A DNA stretch of 64,000 nucleotides from Polaribacter sp. BAL334 (GTDB lineage: Bacteria; Bacteroidota; Bacteroidia; Flavobacteriales; Flavobacteriaceae): the NCBI RefSeq assembly GCF_015767435.1, contig NZ_JADWOV010000230.1, positions 62,001 to 126,000 of the forward strand, given 5' to 3'. Shown one piece after another: positions 56,477-64,000 of this stretch. Position 1 is the first letter of the stretch, and the number at the start of each line of letters is the position of its first letter. The notes below the pieces were generated by a model. It was not told the origin of the DNA. It saw only the letters and a program-made list of their open reading frames with translations, and made no database searches. The translations under genes were made by a program, and so were the position numbers.

Positions 56477-57940
56477 ATGAATTTAGAACAATTTTTTTCG
56501 CAATTTAGAGAGCATATTATTGGCATCAATCAAACTTTTGATTCTCCTTATGGAGTACAAAAAGTGGTATATGCTGATTGGACTGCGAGTGGTCGATTAT
56601 ACAGACCAATTGAAGAAAAAATTTGCAATGAATTGGGACCTTTTGTAGCAAATACTCATACCGAAACTTCTACAACTGGTGCAACAATGACACTTGCTTA
56701 TCATGAGGCAAGAAAAATTATAAAACGTCATGTGAATGCCAATGAAAATGATGTTTTGATTACTTCAGGTTCTGGAATGACTGGAGTTGTGAATAAATTT
56801 CAGCGTATTTTAGGCTTAAAAATCAATGAGAATTTAAAAAATTACACAACAATTCCTGATGATTTAAAACCCATCATTTTTATTTCACACATGGAACATC
56901 ATTCCAATCAAACTTCTTGGTTGGAGACAATTGCTGATGTTGAAGTGGTTCCTGCTGACGAAAACGGATTGGTTTCTGTAGAAAATTTTGAAAGTTGTAT
57001 CAAAAAACATCTCCATAGAGAAATTAAAATTGTCGCAATTACTTCCTGTTCTAATGTTACAGGAATCAAAACGCCATATCATAAAATCGCCAAACTCATT
57101 CATCAATACAATGGATTGTGTTTTGTGGATTTTGCTTGTTGTGCGCCTTATGTTGACATCAATATGCATCCTGAAAATGAGGAAGAATATTTGGATGCCA
57201 TTTTCTTTTCTCCGCATAAATTTTTAGGTGGTCCTGGAAGTGCAGGAGTGTTAGTTTTTAATAAAAAATTATATAAAAATATTGTACCTGATAATCCTGG
57301 TGGAGGTACAGTAAGTTACACAAATCCTTGGGGTCAACATGATTATTTTGATGATGTTGAAACTCGTGAAGATGGTGGAACTCCAGCTTTTTTGCAAACA
57401 ATTAAAATTGCATTTGCCATTCAATTAAAGGAAAAAATGGGCGTTTCAAATATTGAAAATCGAGAAAACGAAATCAATAAACGAATGTTTGAAACCCTTG
57501 AAAAACTGAAAGGAGTTCAAATTTTAGCTCCAAATCAGAAAAAAAGATTGAGTATTTTTTCATTTTATTTTGAAAAATATCACTTCAATTTGGTGGTAAA
57601 ATTATTGAATGATCGTTTTGGAATTCAGACTAGAGGAGGTTGTTCTTGCGCAGGAACGTATGGACATTTTTTATTAAATGTGGATCAAGAAACATCTACA
57701 AAAATCAAAAACCAAATTTTACAAGGTTGTAATACTGAAAAACCAGGTTGGGTTCGTTTGTCTTTGCATCCAACAATAACAAATCAAGAATTGGAATTTA
57801 TTTGTGATGCTTTGAAAGAACTTTCAGAGAAAATTGAAGTTTGGTCAAAAGACTATGTGTATGACATTTCTAAAAATGATTTTTCATACAAGGATAATCA
57901 ATCATTTGAAAAAGAGTTGGTTACCTATTGGTTTTCTTAG
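56477..57940 (+). CDS. PLP-dependent aminotransferase class V-fold enzyme
   Basis: This 487-residue protein resembles cysteine desulfurases and isopenicillin-N-epimerase-like enzymes: ADWTASGRLYRPIEEKI at the start, MEHHSNQTSWLE, and the PLP-binding lysine in FFSPHKFLGGPGSAGVLVF. A cysteine-containing RGGCSCAGTYGH is near the C-terminus. It is in an apparent operon with glmM (6-bp gap). Overlaps the convergent acyltransferase gene by 20 bp. The substrate is not known; no Fe-S cluster partners are adjacent. Confidence 0.88.
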   Translation: MNLEQFFSQFREHIIGINQTFDSPYGVQKVVYADWTASGRLYRPIEEKICNELGPFVANTHTETSTTGATMTLAYHEARKIIKRHVNANENDVLITSGSGMTGVVNKFQRILGLKINENLKNYTTIPDDLKPIIFISHMEHHSNQTSWLETIADVEVVPADENGLVSVENFESCIKKHLHREIKIVAITSCSNVTGIKTPYHKIAKLIHQYNGLCFVDFACCAPYVDINMHPENEEEYLDAIFFSPHKFLGGPGSAGVLVFNKKLYKNIVPDNPGGGTVSYTNPWGQHDYFDDVETREDGGTPAFLQTIKIAFAIQLKEKMGVSNIENRENEINKRMFETLEKLKGVQILAPNQKKRLSIFSFYFEKYHFNLVVKLLNDRFGIQTRGGCSCAGTYGHFLLNVDQETSTKIKNQILQGCNTEKPGWVRLSLHPTITNQELEFICDALKELSEKIEVWSKDYVYDISKNDFSYKDNQSFEKELVTYWFS

Positions 57941-58838
57941 AAGAGTAATTGTTTGTCCATTCTTCAAACCTGTCTTTATGTTTAAATCTGTTATGTGACC
58001 AAAGATAATTTTCAGGACTTTGTATGATGTTTTTTTCGGTAATATTGAGGTATTTTTCTGTCAATTCATAGTTTTCAAAACTTTTAGGGTTTTCAGTAAC
58101 TAATTCAAATTCAGTTTCATAATATCCTCTTTTGATTTTTTTTGTATGATGATTAATGACAACTAAATCAAACTTTTTTGATAACATTTCTAATCCTGTA
58201 TGAACAGGAACTTTCACACCGAAAAATTTAGTCCAATACAATGTTTTCTCAACCAAAGGCGATTGATCACTCAATAAAATATACAATCCCTGATGCTGTT
58301 TTTGGTAATTTAACATCATTATTTTTACAGTTTCAAAGGTTTTGATGCCAATAAATCCAAAACGCTCTCTTGATTTTTTCAACGCTTTTTCAAAATAAGG
58401 ATTTTTTAATTGATTGTAAGAGCCATAAATAGGAATTTTAGTAATCAAAGGTAAATTCACACACCATTCCCAATTAGCCAAATGCGCGCCAACCAAGGCA
58501 ATGCTTTTTTCTTCGTTAACAAATGAATTTAATAACTCAGGATTTTTGTATGCATAACGTTTAAAAATCTCCTTTTCTCCCATTGAAAATGCTTTGACAC
58601 TTTCCATTAGAATATCAGTAAAGTGTTTGAAAAATTCTTTGGATAATTGTTCTTTTTCTGTAAGGGTTTTCTCAGGAAATGCGTAAGAAATATTTTTCAT
58701 AACCACCTCTTTTCTATATCCAAAAACATGATAAATCAGGAAAAACAAAACGTCAGAAATCAGATATAATATTCTCATGGGCAATCTTGAAAAAAGCCAT
58801 GCAAATGGATAAACGATTCCGAAAAGTAGGAGTTGCAT
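57921..58838 (-). CDS. LpxL/HtrB-type lysophospholipid acyltransferase
   Basis: This 305-residue protein has an N-terminal membrane anchor (about 1-40) and the H-x4-E/D catalytic motif in GAHLANWEWCVN. Relatives add a secondary acyl chain to lipid A from acyl-ACP. Also visible: SDQSPLVEKTLYWTKFFG. Its position next to glmM fits an envelope function. It is divergent from the rhomboid gene. Confidence 0.9.
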   Translation of the reverse strand: MQLLLFGIVYPFAWLFSRLPMRILYLISDVLFFLIYHVFGYRKEVVMKNISYAFPEKTLTEKEQLSKEFFKHFTDILMESVKAFSMGEKEIFKRYAYKNPELLNSFVNEEKSIALVGAHLANWEWCVNLPLITKIPIYGSYNQLKNPYFEKALKKSRERFGFIGIKTFETVKIMMLNYQKQHQGLYILLSDQSPLVEKTLYWTKFFGVKVPVHTGLEMLSKKFDLVVINHHTKKIKRGYYETEFELVTENPKSFENYELTEKYLNITEKNIIQSPENYLWSHNRFKHKDRFEEWTNNYSSKKTNR

Positions 58839-58884
58839 ATTTTGAAATTATGATGCAAATATCTACATTTAATATGAAACTTTC

Positions 58885-58916
58885 TTGCTTAAAACTTTTC
58901 AATTTTCTTATGTTTG
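58885..58916 (+). promoter_or_regulatory. Promoter of the rhomboid gene, possibly leaderless
   Basis: TTG at 58885-58887, 21-nt spacer, TATGTTTG at 58909-58916. The ATG at 58921 begins 4 bp after the -7 box, so the transcript would start at or near the ATG. Confidence 0.75.
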
Positions 58917-58920
58917 TAGG

Positions 58921-59574
58921 ATGTTAGAAAATCCGAATTTAGTAGTTATCCTTATGATCATTGCGAATGTATTGTTTTCGATGAAAGGATTTGACAATTT
59001 TCATTTTTTTGAAAAATATAAATTTCAAATCAATAAGATTTCAAATGGTGAAAAAATAAGAATGATAAGTGCTGGTTTTTTGCATGCAGATTGGATGCAT
59101 TTAGGGTTCAATATGTATGCATTGTATCTTTTTGGCGGAATTGTTTCTTCAATGCTTGGCATTTTCAGTTTCTTAATGATTTACTTTGGAAGCTTACTTG
59201 CAGGCAATTTATATACCTATTTTTATCATAAAGATGAACCATATTACAGTGCAATAGGTGCATCTGGAGCTGTATCAGGAATTGTGTATGCTTCTATTTT
59301 ATTATTTCCGGATATGAAATTGTTATTGTTTTTTGCTATTCCAATGACAGGATATGTTTTTGGAATTGGTTACTTATTATATTCTATTTATGGGATGAAA
59401 AAACAGTTAGGAAATATTGGTCATGCAGCACATTTAGGAGGTACCATTGGAGGTTTTGCAATCACACTTTTGTTAGTTCCTTCACTTTTTTTAACAAATA
59501 CAATTTTTGTTGTTTTATTAGCAATACCAATAGTTTTTTTATTGCTTTTTGGAAGTAAATTGAAAAGTTTATAA
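58921..59574 (+). CDS. Rhomboid intramembrane serine protease
   Basis: A protein of about 217 residues with six hydrophobic helices. The catalytic pair is Ser115 in IGASGAVSG and His171 in GHAAHLGGTIGG, with H60xxxN64 (HLGFNM) forming the oxyanion side as in GlpG. It cleaves transmembrane substrates. Start chosen at 58921; an in-frame TTG at 58885 is the -33 element. Terminator follows. Confidence 0.94.
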   Translation: MLENPNLVVILMIIANVLFSMKGFDNFHFFEKYKFQINKISNGEKIRMISAGFLHADWMHLGFNMYALYLFGGIVSSMLGIFSFLMIYFGSLLAGNLYTYFYHKDEPYYSAIGASGAVSGIVYASILLFPDMKLLLFFAIPMTGYVFGIGYLLYSIYGMKKQLGNIGHAAHLGGTIGGFAITLLLVPSLFLTNTIFVVLLAIPIVFLLLFGSKLKSL

Positions 59575-59578
59575 TAAA

Positions 59579-59606
59579 AAAAACGTTGCAAATTTGCAAC
59601 GTTTTT
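59579..59606. terminator. Bidirectional terminator between rhomboid and tRNA-Gly
   Basis: The perfect palindrome AACGTTGCAAATTTGCAACG plus flanking A and T runs. It ends the rhomboid transcript on the plus strand and the tRNA transcript on the minus strand. Confidence 0.93.
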
Positions 59607-59607
59607 G

Positions 59608-59680
59608 AGCGAGAGACCGGGCTCGAACCGGCGACATTTAGCTTGGAAGGCTAAAGCTCTACCAACTGAGCTACTCTCGC
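59608..59680 (-). tRNA. tRNA-Gly (anticodon TCC)
   Basis: A 73-nt cloverleaf: acceptor GCGAGAG/CTCTCGC, D-arm AGCTCAGTTGGTAGAGC, anticodon stem with the loop CTTCCAA (anticodon TCC, reading GGA/GGG), TPsiC arm CCGGTTCGAGCCCGG, discriminator T. CCA is not encoded, consistent with the cca gene present. No tRNA neighbours. Confidence 0.98.
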
Positions 59681-59692
59681 AGTAAAGCACTG

Positions 59693-59722
59693 CAAATATA
59701 AACTCATTTTTTATTTCTGCAA
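59693..59722 (-). promoter_or_regulatory. Promoter of tRNA-Gly
   Basis: On the minus strand: TTG (59720-59722), 19-nt spacer, TATATTTG (59693-59700), 13 bp upstream of the tRNA. Confidence 0.92.
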
Positions 59723-59740
59723 TTTTTTCTTTCAAAAAAA

Positions 59741-60631
59741 TTACTGAATTGCTGCTTTTATCATTCTATCATTTCCGAAAATGTCTTTTCGCAATTCAAT
59801 GTTTTTAAATCCTTTATTGGATAACATCTCAACTGTTTGATTTCCTAAATATTGATTGATTTCAAAAAATAACAATCCATTTTCTGACAAATGTTGCATT
59901 GCTAAATCAGCTATTTTAGTATAAAAAATCAATGGATTTTCATCGGAAACAAACAATGCTTGATGTGGTTCGTTTTCTAAAACATTTTTTTGCATTTCAG
60001 CTTTCTCTAATTCCCGAACATAAGGAGGATTTGAAACAATTATATCAAAGTTTATTGGAGTTTTGTCCTTTGAAAGTAAATTCAAATTTGATGTTTTCAA
60101 GATATCCATTTCAAAAAAAGAAATATAAACTTTATGAAGTTCAGCATTTTTAAGGGCAACTTCCAACGCTTTTGCTGAAATGTCAATGGCAGAAATAGTA
60201 GCGAAATCTATATTTTTTGCAAGCGAAATAGGAATACAGCCTGTTCCTGTTCCAATATCCAAAATAGTTAATTTTGGGGTTTCTTTTTTTTCTAAAATTG
60301 TAATTTCATCTAAAATCCATGCAACCAATTCTTCAGTTTCGGGTCTTGGAATCAAAGTGTTTTTATTCACCAAAAAAGGCAAACCAAAAAATTCAGTTTT
60401 CCCTAAAATATATTGAATTGGTTCATGATTTTTTAATTTTTCTAAGGCGATATTTAATTGATTATGAGTAGTTTTATCAATCAAAAAATCAGGATTTAAA
60501 ACAACATCAATTCTTTTAAAATTTAAATATTCTTCTATTAGAAATGAAAAAAAAGTATCAATTTCTGTGGTTGGAAAATCGTTTTCTAAAGCTTGAAAAA
60601 AATCTTTTTTGTACTCTTTTATTGTAATCAA
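59741..60631 (-). CDS. prmC: Peptide chain release factor N5-glutamine methyltransferase
   Basis: PrmC methylates the GGQ glutamine of RF1/RF2. This 296-residue protein has an N-terminal helical domain and the SAM-binding domain with RPETEELVAWIL, DIGTGTGCIPISLA and the NPPY catalytic motif (IVSNPPYVRELEK), which binds the glutamine. Normal length. 7-bp gap from the acetyltransferase upstream. Confidence 0.96.
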   Translation of the reverse strand: MITIKEYKKDFFQALENDFPTTEIDTFFSFLIEEYLNFKRIDVVLNPDFLIDKTTHNQLNIALEKLKNHEPIQYILGKTEFFGLPFLVNKNTLIPRPETEELVAWILDEITILEKKETPKLTILDIGTGTGCIPISLAKNIDFATISAIDISAKALEVALKNAELHKVYISFFEMDILKTSNLNLLSKDKTPINFDIIVSNPPYVRELEKAEMQKNVLENEPHQALFVSDENPLIFYTKIADLAMQHLSENGLLFFEINQYLGNQTVEMLSNKGFKNIELRKDIFGNDRMIKAAIQ

Positions 60632-60638
60632 AATAAGG

Positions 60639-61130
60639 TTATAAATCTTTAATCATCCAAAAATCACAAGAATAATGGCAAGTGTTTCCCATAGGTTTCT
60701 CTAAATTTTGAAACCCATTTTTTTTGTACAATTTTACTGCATCTTTCATGTAGGGTAAGGTTTCTAAATAACAACTTTCAAAACCAAATTCTTTGGCTTT
60801 TTCAAGACAAATAGCAATCATTTTTGAACCCAAACCTTTTCCTCTTGCTTCTGGCAAAAAATACATTTTTTGCAATTCGCACACATTTCCATCAAAATTA
60901 TCCAGTTGCGCAATTCCTGCTCCACCAACTACTTTTTTACCAATTTCCAAAACAAAATAAATAGCTTTTTCTTTTTGATAGGTTTCAAAAAGTTGGTCTG
61001 TTGCTTTGTCTTCATAAGCTGTCCCAATTGTTGGAGCGCCCATTTCTACAATCACACTTCGAACAATTTTAGCTAATTCTGCATTGTCATTTTGTTGTAT
61101 TTCTCTTATAATAAAGTCTGTATTTGACAT
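60639..61130 (-). CDS. GNAT-family N-acetyltransferase
   Basis: This 163-residue GNAT-fold protein has the acetyl-CoA-binding motif LPEARGKGLGSKMIAICLEK (R/Q-x-x-G-x-G/A). The substrate is unknown. It is upstream of prmC in the same direction. Confidence 0.9.
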   Translation of the reverse strand: MSNTDFIIREIQQNDNAELAKIVRSVIVEMGAPTIGTAYEDKATDQLFETYQKEKAIYFVLEIGKKVVGGAGIAQLDNFDGNVCELQKMYFLPEARGKGLGSKMIAICLEKAKEFGFESCYLETLPYMKDAVKLYKKNGFQNLEKPMGNTCHYSCDFWMIKDL

Positions 61131-61139
61131 TTAATACTG

Positions 61140-61147
61140 TATTTTTG
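61140..61147 (+). promoter_or_regulatory. -7 box before the LEA-like lipoprotein
   Basis: TATTTTTG, 36 bp before the chosen ATG at 61184. No -33 TTG at the right spacing. Confidence 0.45.
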
Positions 61148-61183
61148 CGAGGGCAATTTACCTATTTTAATTTAAATTTTTTG

Positions 61184-61648
61184 ATGAAAAAAGCGCTCAT
61201 TTTAGTTGGTTTTTTAGTTGTCTTTTTTAGTTGTTCTGTCAAAAAAGCACCTGTTTTTTTAAAGGTTGACGACATTACATTTGTCAATATTGTCAAAGAT
61301 ACCATACATTTAGGTGCAAATGCTTATTTCAATAATCCAAATTATGTTGGAGGAAAAATGTATACTGACCAAATTAAAGTGATTATTAATGATGCAGCTA
61401 TTGCGCAGGTTTCGTCAGATGTTTTTAAAATTCCTTCTCGAAAAGATTTTACAATTCCTTTAAAAATTGCCATTCCATCAAAGCAAATTTTTGAAAATAC
61501 AAAAAACGGAATTTTAGGAGGATTGCTCAATGTATTGACAAATAAACCTGTAAAAGTGCAGTTGAAAGGAAATTTGAATTACGTGGTTTTGGGTTTCAAA
61601 AAAGAATTTATCATCGATACAACAGAAGAAATAATTATAAAATTTTAG
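61184..61648 (+). CDS. LEA-type 2 family lipoprotein
   Basis: A protein of about 154 residues with a lipoprotein signal (LVVFFSC). The body has alternating strands with FLKVDDITFVNIVKDTIHLG and LNYVVLGFKKEFIIDTTEEI, as in LEA type 2/WHy domains of bacterial envelope proteins. Start at 61184 (MKKALILVGF); an ATG at 61124 would add 20 residues that run over the -7 box. Its TAG stop is in the same frame as ribD. Confidence 0.75.
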   Translation: MKKALILVGFLVVFFSCSVKKAPVFLKVDDITFVNIVKDTIHLGANAYFNNPNYVGGKMYTDQIKVIINDAAIAQVSSDVFKIPSRKDFTIPLKIAIPSKQIFENTKNGILGGLLNVLTNKPVKVQLKGNLNYVVLGFKKEFIIDTTEEIIIKF

Positions 61649-61651
61649 TTT

Positions 61652-62695
61652 ATCAATCACGAATTTTACATAAAACGTTGCTTGCAAATTGCTAAAAATG
61701 CGATTGGAATTTCGCGCCCAAATCCTTCTGTAGGTGCAGTAATTGTGCATGAAAATAAAATTATAGGTGAAGGGTTTACATCTGTTTATGGTGAAAATCA
61801 TGCAGAAGTAAATGCAGTAAATTCAGTAAAAAATGTTGCTGTTTTGAAAGAATCAACCATTTATGTGACGCTTGAACCTTGCTCACATTTTGGAAAAACG
61901 CCTCCTTGTGCGGATTTGTTGGTAAAGCATCAGTTTAAAAAAGTAGTGATTGGTTGTGTTGATTCTAATAGTTTGGTTGCCGGAAAAGGAATAGAACGTT
62001 TAAAAAATGCTGGAATTGAAGTAATTGTAGGTGTTTTGGAGAAAGAATGTAGAGAACATCACAAGCGATTTTTCACGGTTCAAGAAAAAAAACGTCCTTA
62101 TATCATTTTAAAATGGGCGCAAACGAAAGATGGTTTTATGGCTCCAGAAACTAATATTGAGCAAAAACCCATTTGGATTTCTAATCAATATTCGCAGCAA
62201 TTGGTTCATAAATTTCGGGCGCAAGAACATGCAATTTTGGTTGGAACGAATACAGTTTTGTCTGACAATCCAAAATTAAATGTCAGAAATTGGTTTGGAG
62301 AAAATCCAATCAGAATTGTAATTGATAAAGAGTTGAAAATTCCAAAAAATCTCTTTGTTTACGACGAAACTGTCAAAACGATTTTTATCACAAATGATAT
62401 GAATTCCAACAAAAAATCATCAGAAAAACTGATTTTTGAAGGTATCAATTTTGATGAAAATGTGGCAAAACAAATTTGTGCTATTTTATATAAACATCAT
62501 ATTGAATCTGTAATTATTGAAGGAGGAACCAAAACAATCCAAACTTTTATTGATGAAAATTTGTGGGATGAAGCGTCTATTTTTACATCAGAAAAAGTTT
62601 TTAAAAATGGGGTAAAAGCACCAGTTTTTTCAGGAAAAATCGTTTCTGAAATGGATATAAAAAATGATATTTTGAAGATATATAGCAATGATTAA
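61652..62695 (+). CDS. ribD: Bifunctional riboflavin deaminase/reductase, no standard start codon
   Basis: RibD performs two riboflavin steps: deamination and then reduction of the pyrimidine sugar. The deaminase half shows the zinc ligands in HAEV and LEPCSHFGKTPPCADLL. The reductase half shows KWAQTKDGFMA and VEGGTKTI-like IIEGGTKTIQTF. Homologous N-termini read M-N-H-E-x-Y-M-x-R-C. Here the frame reads INHEFYIKRCLQIAKNAIG with ATC at 61652-61654 where ATG is expected, directly after the TAG of the previous gene. The only usable standard start is TTG at 61682, which would drop ten conserved residues. Confidence 0.9.
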   Translation: MNHEFYIKRCLQIAKNAIGISRPNPSVGAVIVHENKIIGEGFTSVYGENHAEVNAVNSVKNVAVLKESTIYVTLEPCSHFGKTPPCADLLVKHQFKKVVIGCVDSNSLVAGKGIERLKNAGIEVIVGVLEKECREHHKRFFTVQEKKRPYIILKWAQTKDGFMAPETNIEQKPIWISNQYSQQLVHKFRAQEHAILVGTNTVLSDNPKLNVRNWFGENPIRIVIDKELKIPKNLFVYDETVKTIFITNDMNSNKKSSEKLIFEGINFDENVAKQICAILYKHHIESVIIEGGTKTIQTFIDENLWDEASIFTSEKVFKNGVKAPVFSGKIVSEMDIKNDILKIYSND

Positions 62696-63299
62696 GAATA
62701 TAATTTTCGACTTTGGAGATATTTTTGTCAATTTAGATAAAGAAGCTACTTACAGAGAAATGGCTAAGTTAGGAGTTTCTAAAATCACACCTGAAATGAT
62801 AAAAGTGTATCAAGATTACGAAAAAGGTTTGATGGAAACAGCTGATTTTATTGACTATTTTTCATCAAGTTTTCCTATTTCTGAAGTAGATTTGGTATTT
62901 GCTTGGAATGCTGTTTTATTGGATTTTCCAGAAAATCGTTTGTTTTTTTTGAAAAAGTTAGCTGCTTCAGGAAAATACAGGTTATTTTTATTGAGCAATA
63001 CCAATGATTTGCATATTGAGTCTGTCAAAAATTCAGTTGGAATTTCATTTTTTACAGAATTTAAAAATTGTTTTGAGCAATTTTATCTTTCACATGAAAT
63101 CAATTTGAGGAAGCCAGATACTGAGATTTATGAATTTGTATTGAAATCCAACCTACTTTCACCTGATGAAACTTTGTTTGTAGATGATTTAAAAGAGAAT
63201 ACTGATTCAGCAAAATTATTAGGAATTCATGTTTGGAATTTGAATCCAGTAACAGAGAATGTCACAGAATTATTTAAAAAAAATAGCCATTTATTTTGA
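62688..63299 (+). CDS. HAD-superfamily hydrolase (YihX/epoxide-hydrolase-like)
   Basis: This 203-residue haloacid-dehalogenase-like phosphatase has motif I in IIFDFGDIFVNLD (nucleophile D8), motif II Ser in LFLLSNTND, Lys in RKPDTEIYEF and the acidic pair in LFVDDLKEN. The alpha-helical cap lies between I and II. Overlaps ribD by 8 bp, so it might be the phosphatase that removes the phosphate from the ribD product, which is an open step in many bacteria. That link is only inference. Confidence 0.88.
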   Translation: MIKNIIFDFGDIFVNLDKEATYREMAKLGVSKITPEMIKVYQDYEKGLMETADFIDYFSSSFPISEVDLVFAWNAVLLDFPENRLFFLKKLAASGKYRLFLLSNTNDLHIESVKNSVGISFFTEFKNCFEQFYLSHEINLRKPDTEIYEFVLKSNLLSPDETLFVDDLKENTDSAKLLGIHVWNLNPVTENVTELFKKNSHLF

Positions 63300-64000
63300 T
63301 TTATCTTCTATTAAGTATCCTATTTTCCTCAGGATTATTCGTGATTTTTAAGTTTTTCGGAATTTATAAAATTGATATTTTAAAAGCGATTGTGGTCAAT
63401 TATATAATTGCTTTTATTCTTGGTTTCCTGTTTTCAGAAAGTAAATTTTCTATTGCAGAAGTTCCCAATCAACCTTGGTTTTTGGGGTCAATTTTCTTAG
63501 GAATATTATTTGTTTCTATTTTTTTTGTGATGGCAATTACCTCTCAAAAAAATGGAGTTTCAGTAGCTTCAGTGGCAGGAAAAATGTCAGTTGTCATTCC
63601 TGTTTTTTTTGGAATATTTTTGTATAATGAATCCTTTTCGTTTTTGAAAATTATAGGAATAATCATTGCATTAATTGCAGTCTATTTGACATCATTTAAA
63701 GAAGAAAAATCAACTTTGCATAAAAGCACGATGCTTTTTCCGATTTTACTTTTTTTAGGTTCAGGAATCATAGATACAGTTCTAAAATATTTAGAACTAA
63801 ATTTTGTGCCACAAGAGGATGTGTCTATTTTTTCAGGAAGTTTGTTTGGAATTGCTGCTTTTTTTGGGTTTATAATTTTGTTGATTCAACACATAAAACA
63901 ACCTTCTTCTTTTGGTATCAAAAATTTAGTTGCCGGAATTTTATTAGGAATCCCTAATTATTTTTCAATCATTTTTTTGATAAAATCTCTACAAACAAAA
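63296..64000 (+). CDS. EamA/DMT-family transporter (partial, C-terminus outside window)
   Basis: The frame starts at TTG 63296 in TTGA, overlapping the HAD stop by 4 bp, and is open to the window end (235 codons). At least six hydrophobic helices are visible, with the EamA pattern SVAGKMSVVIPVFFGIFLYN and ESFSFLKIIGIIIALIAVYL (end of first five-helix repeat). Drug/metabolite exporter family; substrate unknown. Confidence 0.85.
   Translation, partial: MIYLLLSILFSSGLFVIFKFFGIYKIDILKAIVVNYIIAFILGFLFSESKFSIAEVPNQPWFLGSIFLGILFVSIFFVMAITSQKNGVSVASVAGKMSVVIPVFFGIFLYNESFSFLKIIGIIIALIAVYLTSFKEEKSTLHKSTMLFPILLFLGSGIIDTVLKYLELNFVPQEDVSIFSGSLFGIAAFFGFIILLIQHIKQPSSFGIKNLVAGILLGIPNYFSIIFLIKSLQTK

Noticed and set aside
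59421-59735. Minus-strand open frame of 104 codons over the tRNA-Gly
   Set aside because: It runs through the tRNA gene and the antisense of the rhomboid gene, with no family-like composition.

Overview
The window is about 64 kb of AT-rich chromosome from a member of Bacteroidota, most likely a marine Flavobacteriaceae (Polaribacter/Tenacibaculum-like). The reasons are low GC, a type IX secretion (T9SS) C-terminal sorting domain, families typical of the group (DUF5777, DUF4199, DUF4295, DUF5606, DUF6090), the order rpmB-rpmG-DUF4295-ftsY, near absence of Shine-Dalgarno sequences, and recurrent promoters of the form TTG-N18..21-TAnnTTTG. Gene density is high. I see no prophage, insertion sequence or CRISPR array. 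The genus is an inference.

Layout. 1-4.8 kb: a MacA/MacB-type efflux pair (permease cut by the window edge) and monomeric NADP isocitrate dehydrogenase. 4.8-5.5 kb: the only long gene-free gap, which holds a chain of stem-loops that may be an RNA. 5.5-11.4 kb: rplS and trmD, separated by a PAP2 phosphatase and two tail-to-tail ArnT-like glycosyltransferases, then a thioesterase and a small membrane protein. 11.4-17.8 kb: a mirrored accessory locus, in which two copies of the module OB-fold / YceI / DUF5777 point away from a membrane-bound Cache-LytTR regulator; the right arm also has a haem lipoprotein and a T9SS-exported CxxCH protein. 17.9-22 kb: a GlmU-like protein, then an ECF sigma / anti-sigma / two beta-helix protein operon. 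22-28.2 kb: lon, mazG, def, ruvX, dapD. 28.2-30.5 kb: three surface-glycan glycosyltransferases. 30.6-37.6 kb: cca, an MsbA-like exporter, a phosphohexomutase, a GtrB-like transferase, DUF4199. 37.7 kb: SRP RNA (ffs). 38-47.9 kb: an SDR, transaldolase, menD, menB, purU, cinA. 48-49.9 kb: rpmB, rpmG, DUF4295, ftsY. 49.9-64 kb: a lipoprotein hydrolase, an amidase, rimO, glmM, a PLP enzyme, an LpxL-like acyltransferase, a rhomboid protease, tRNA-Gly, prmC, ribD, a HAD hydrolase and a DMT transporter cut by the right edge.

Most of the window is housekeeping: translation (rplS, trmD, rpmB, rpmG, def, prmC, rimO, cca, tRNA-Gly), SRP targeting (ffs and ftsY), envelope precursors (glmM, dapD, mutase, glycosyltransferases), menaquinone (menD, menB), folate/purine and riboflavin. 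The most original part is 11.4-17.8 kb. Its genes look like one regulated periplasmic/outer-membrane redox or lipid-handling system: a predicted transmembrane sensor that could bind DNA directly, with candidate repeat operators in front of the right arm, and paired modules whose OB-fold proteins keep three cysteines at identical positions. Its function is unknown to me.

Several start codons need care. ribD and the SDR have no ATG where the family begins. Several long reading frames (cca, menB, rhomboid, amidase, GT25, def) start upstream of the likely true start; in four of these the extension runs over a promoter or -7 box.
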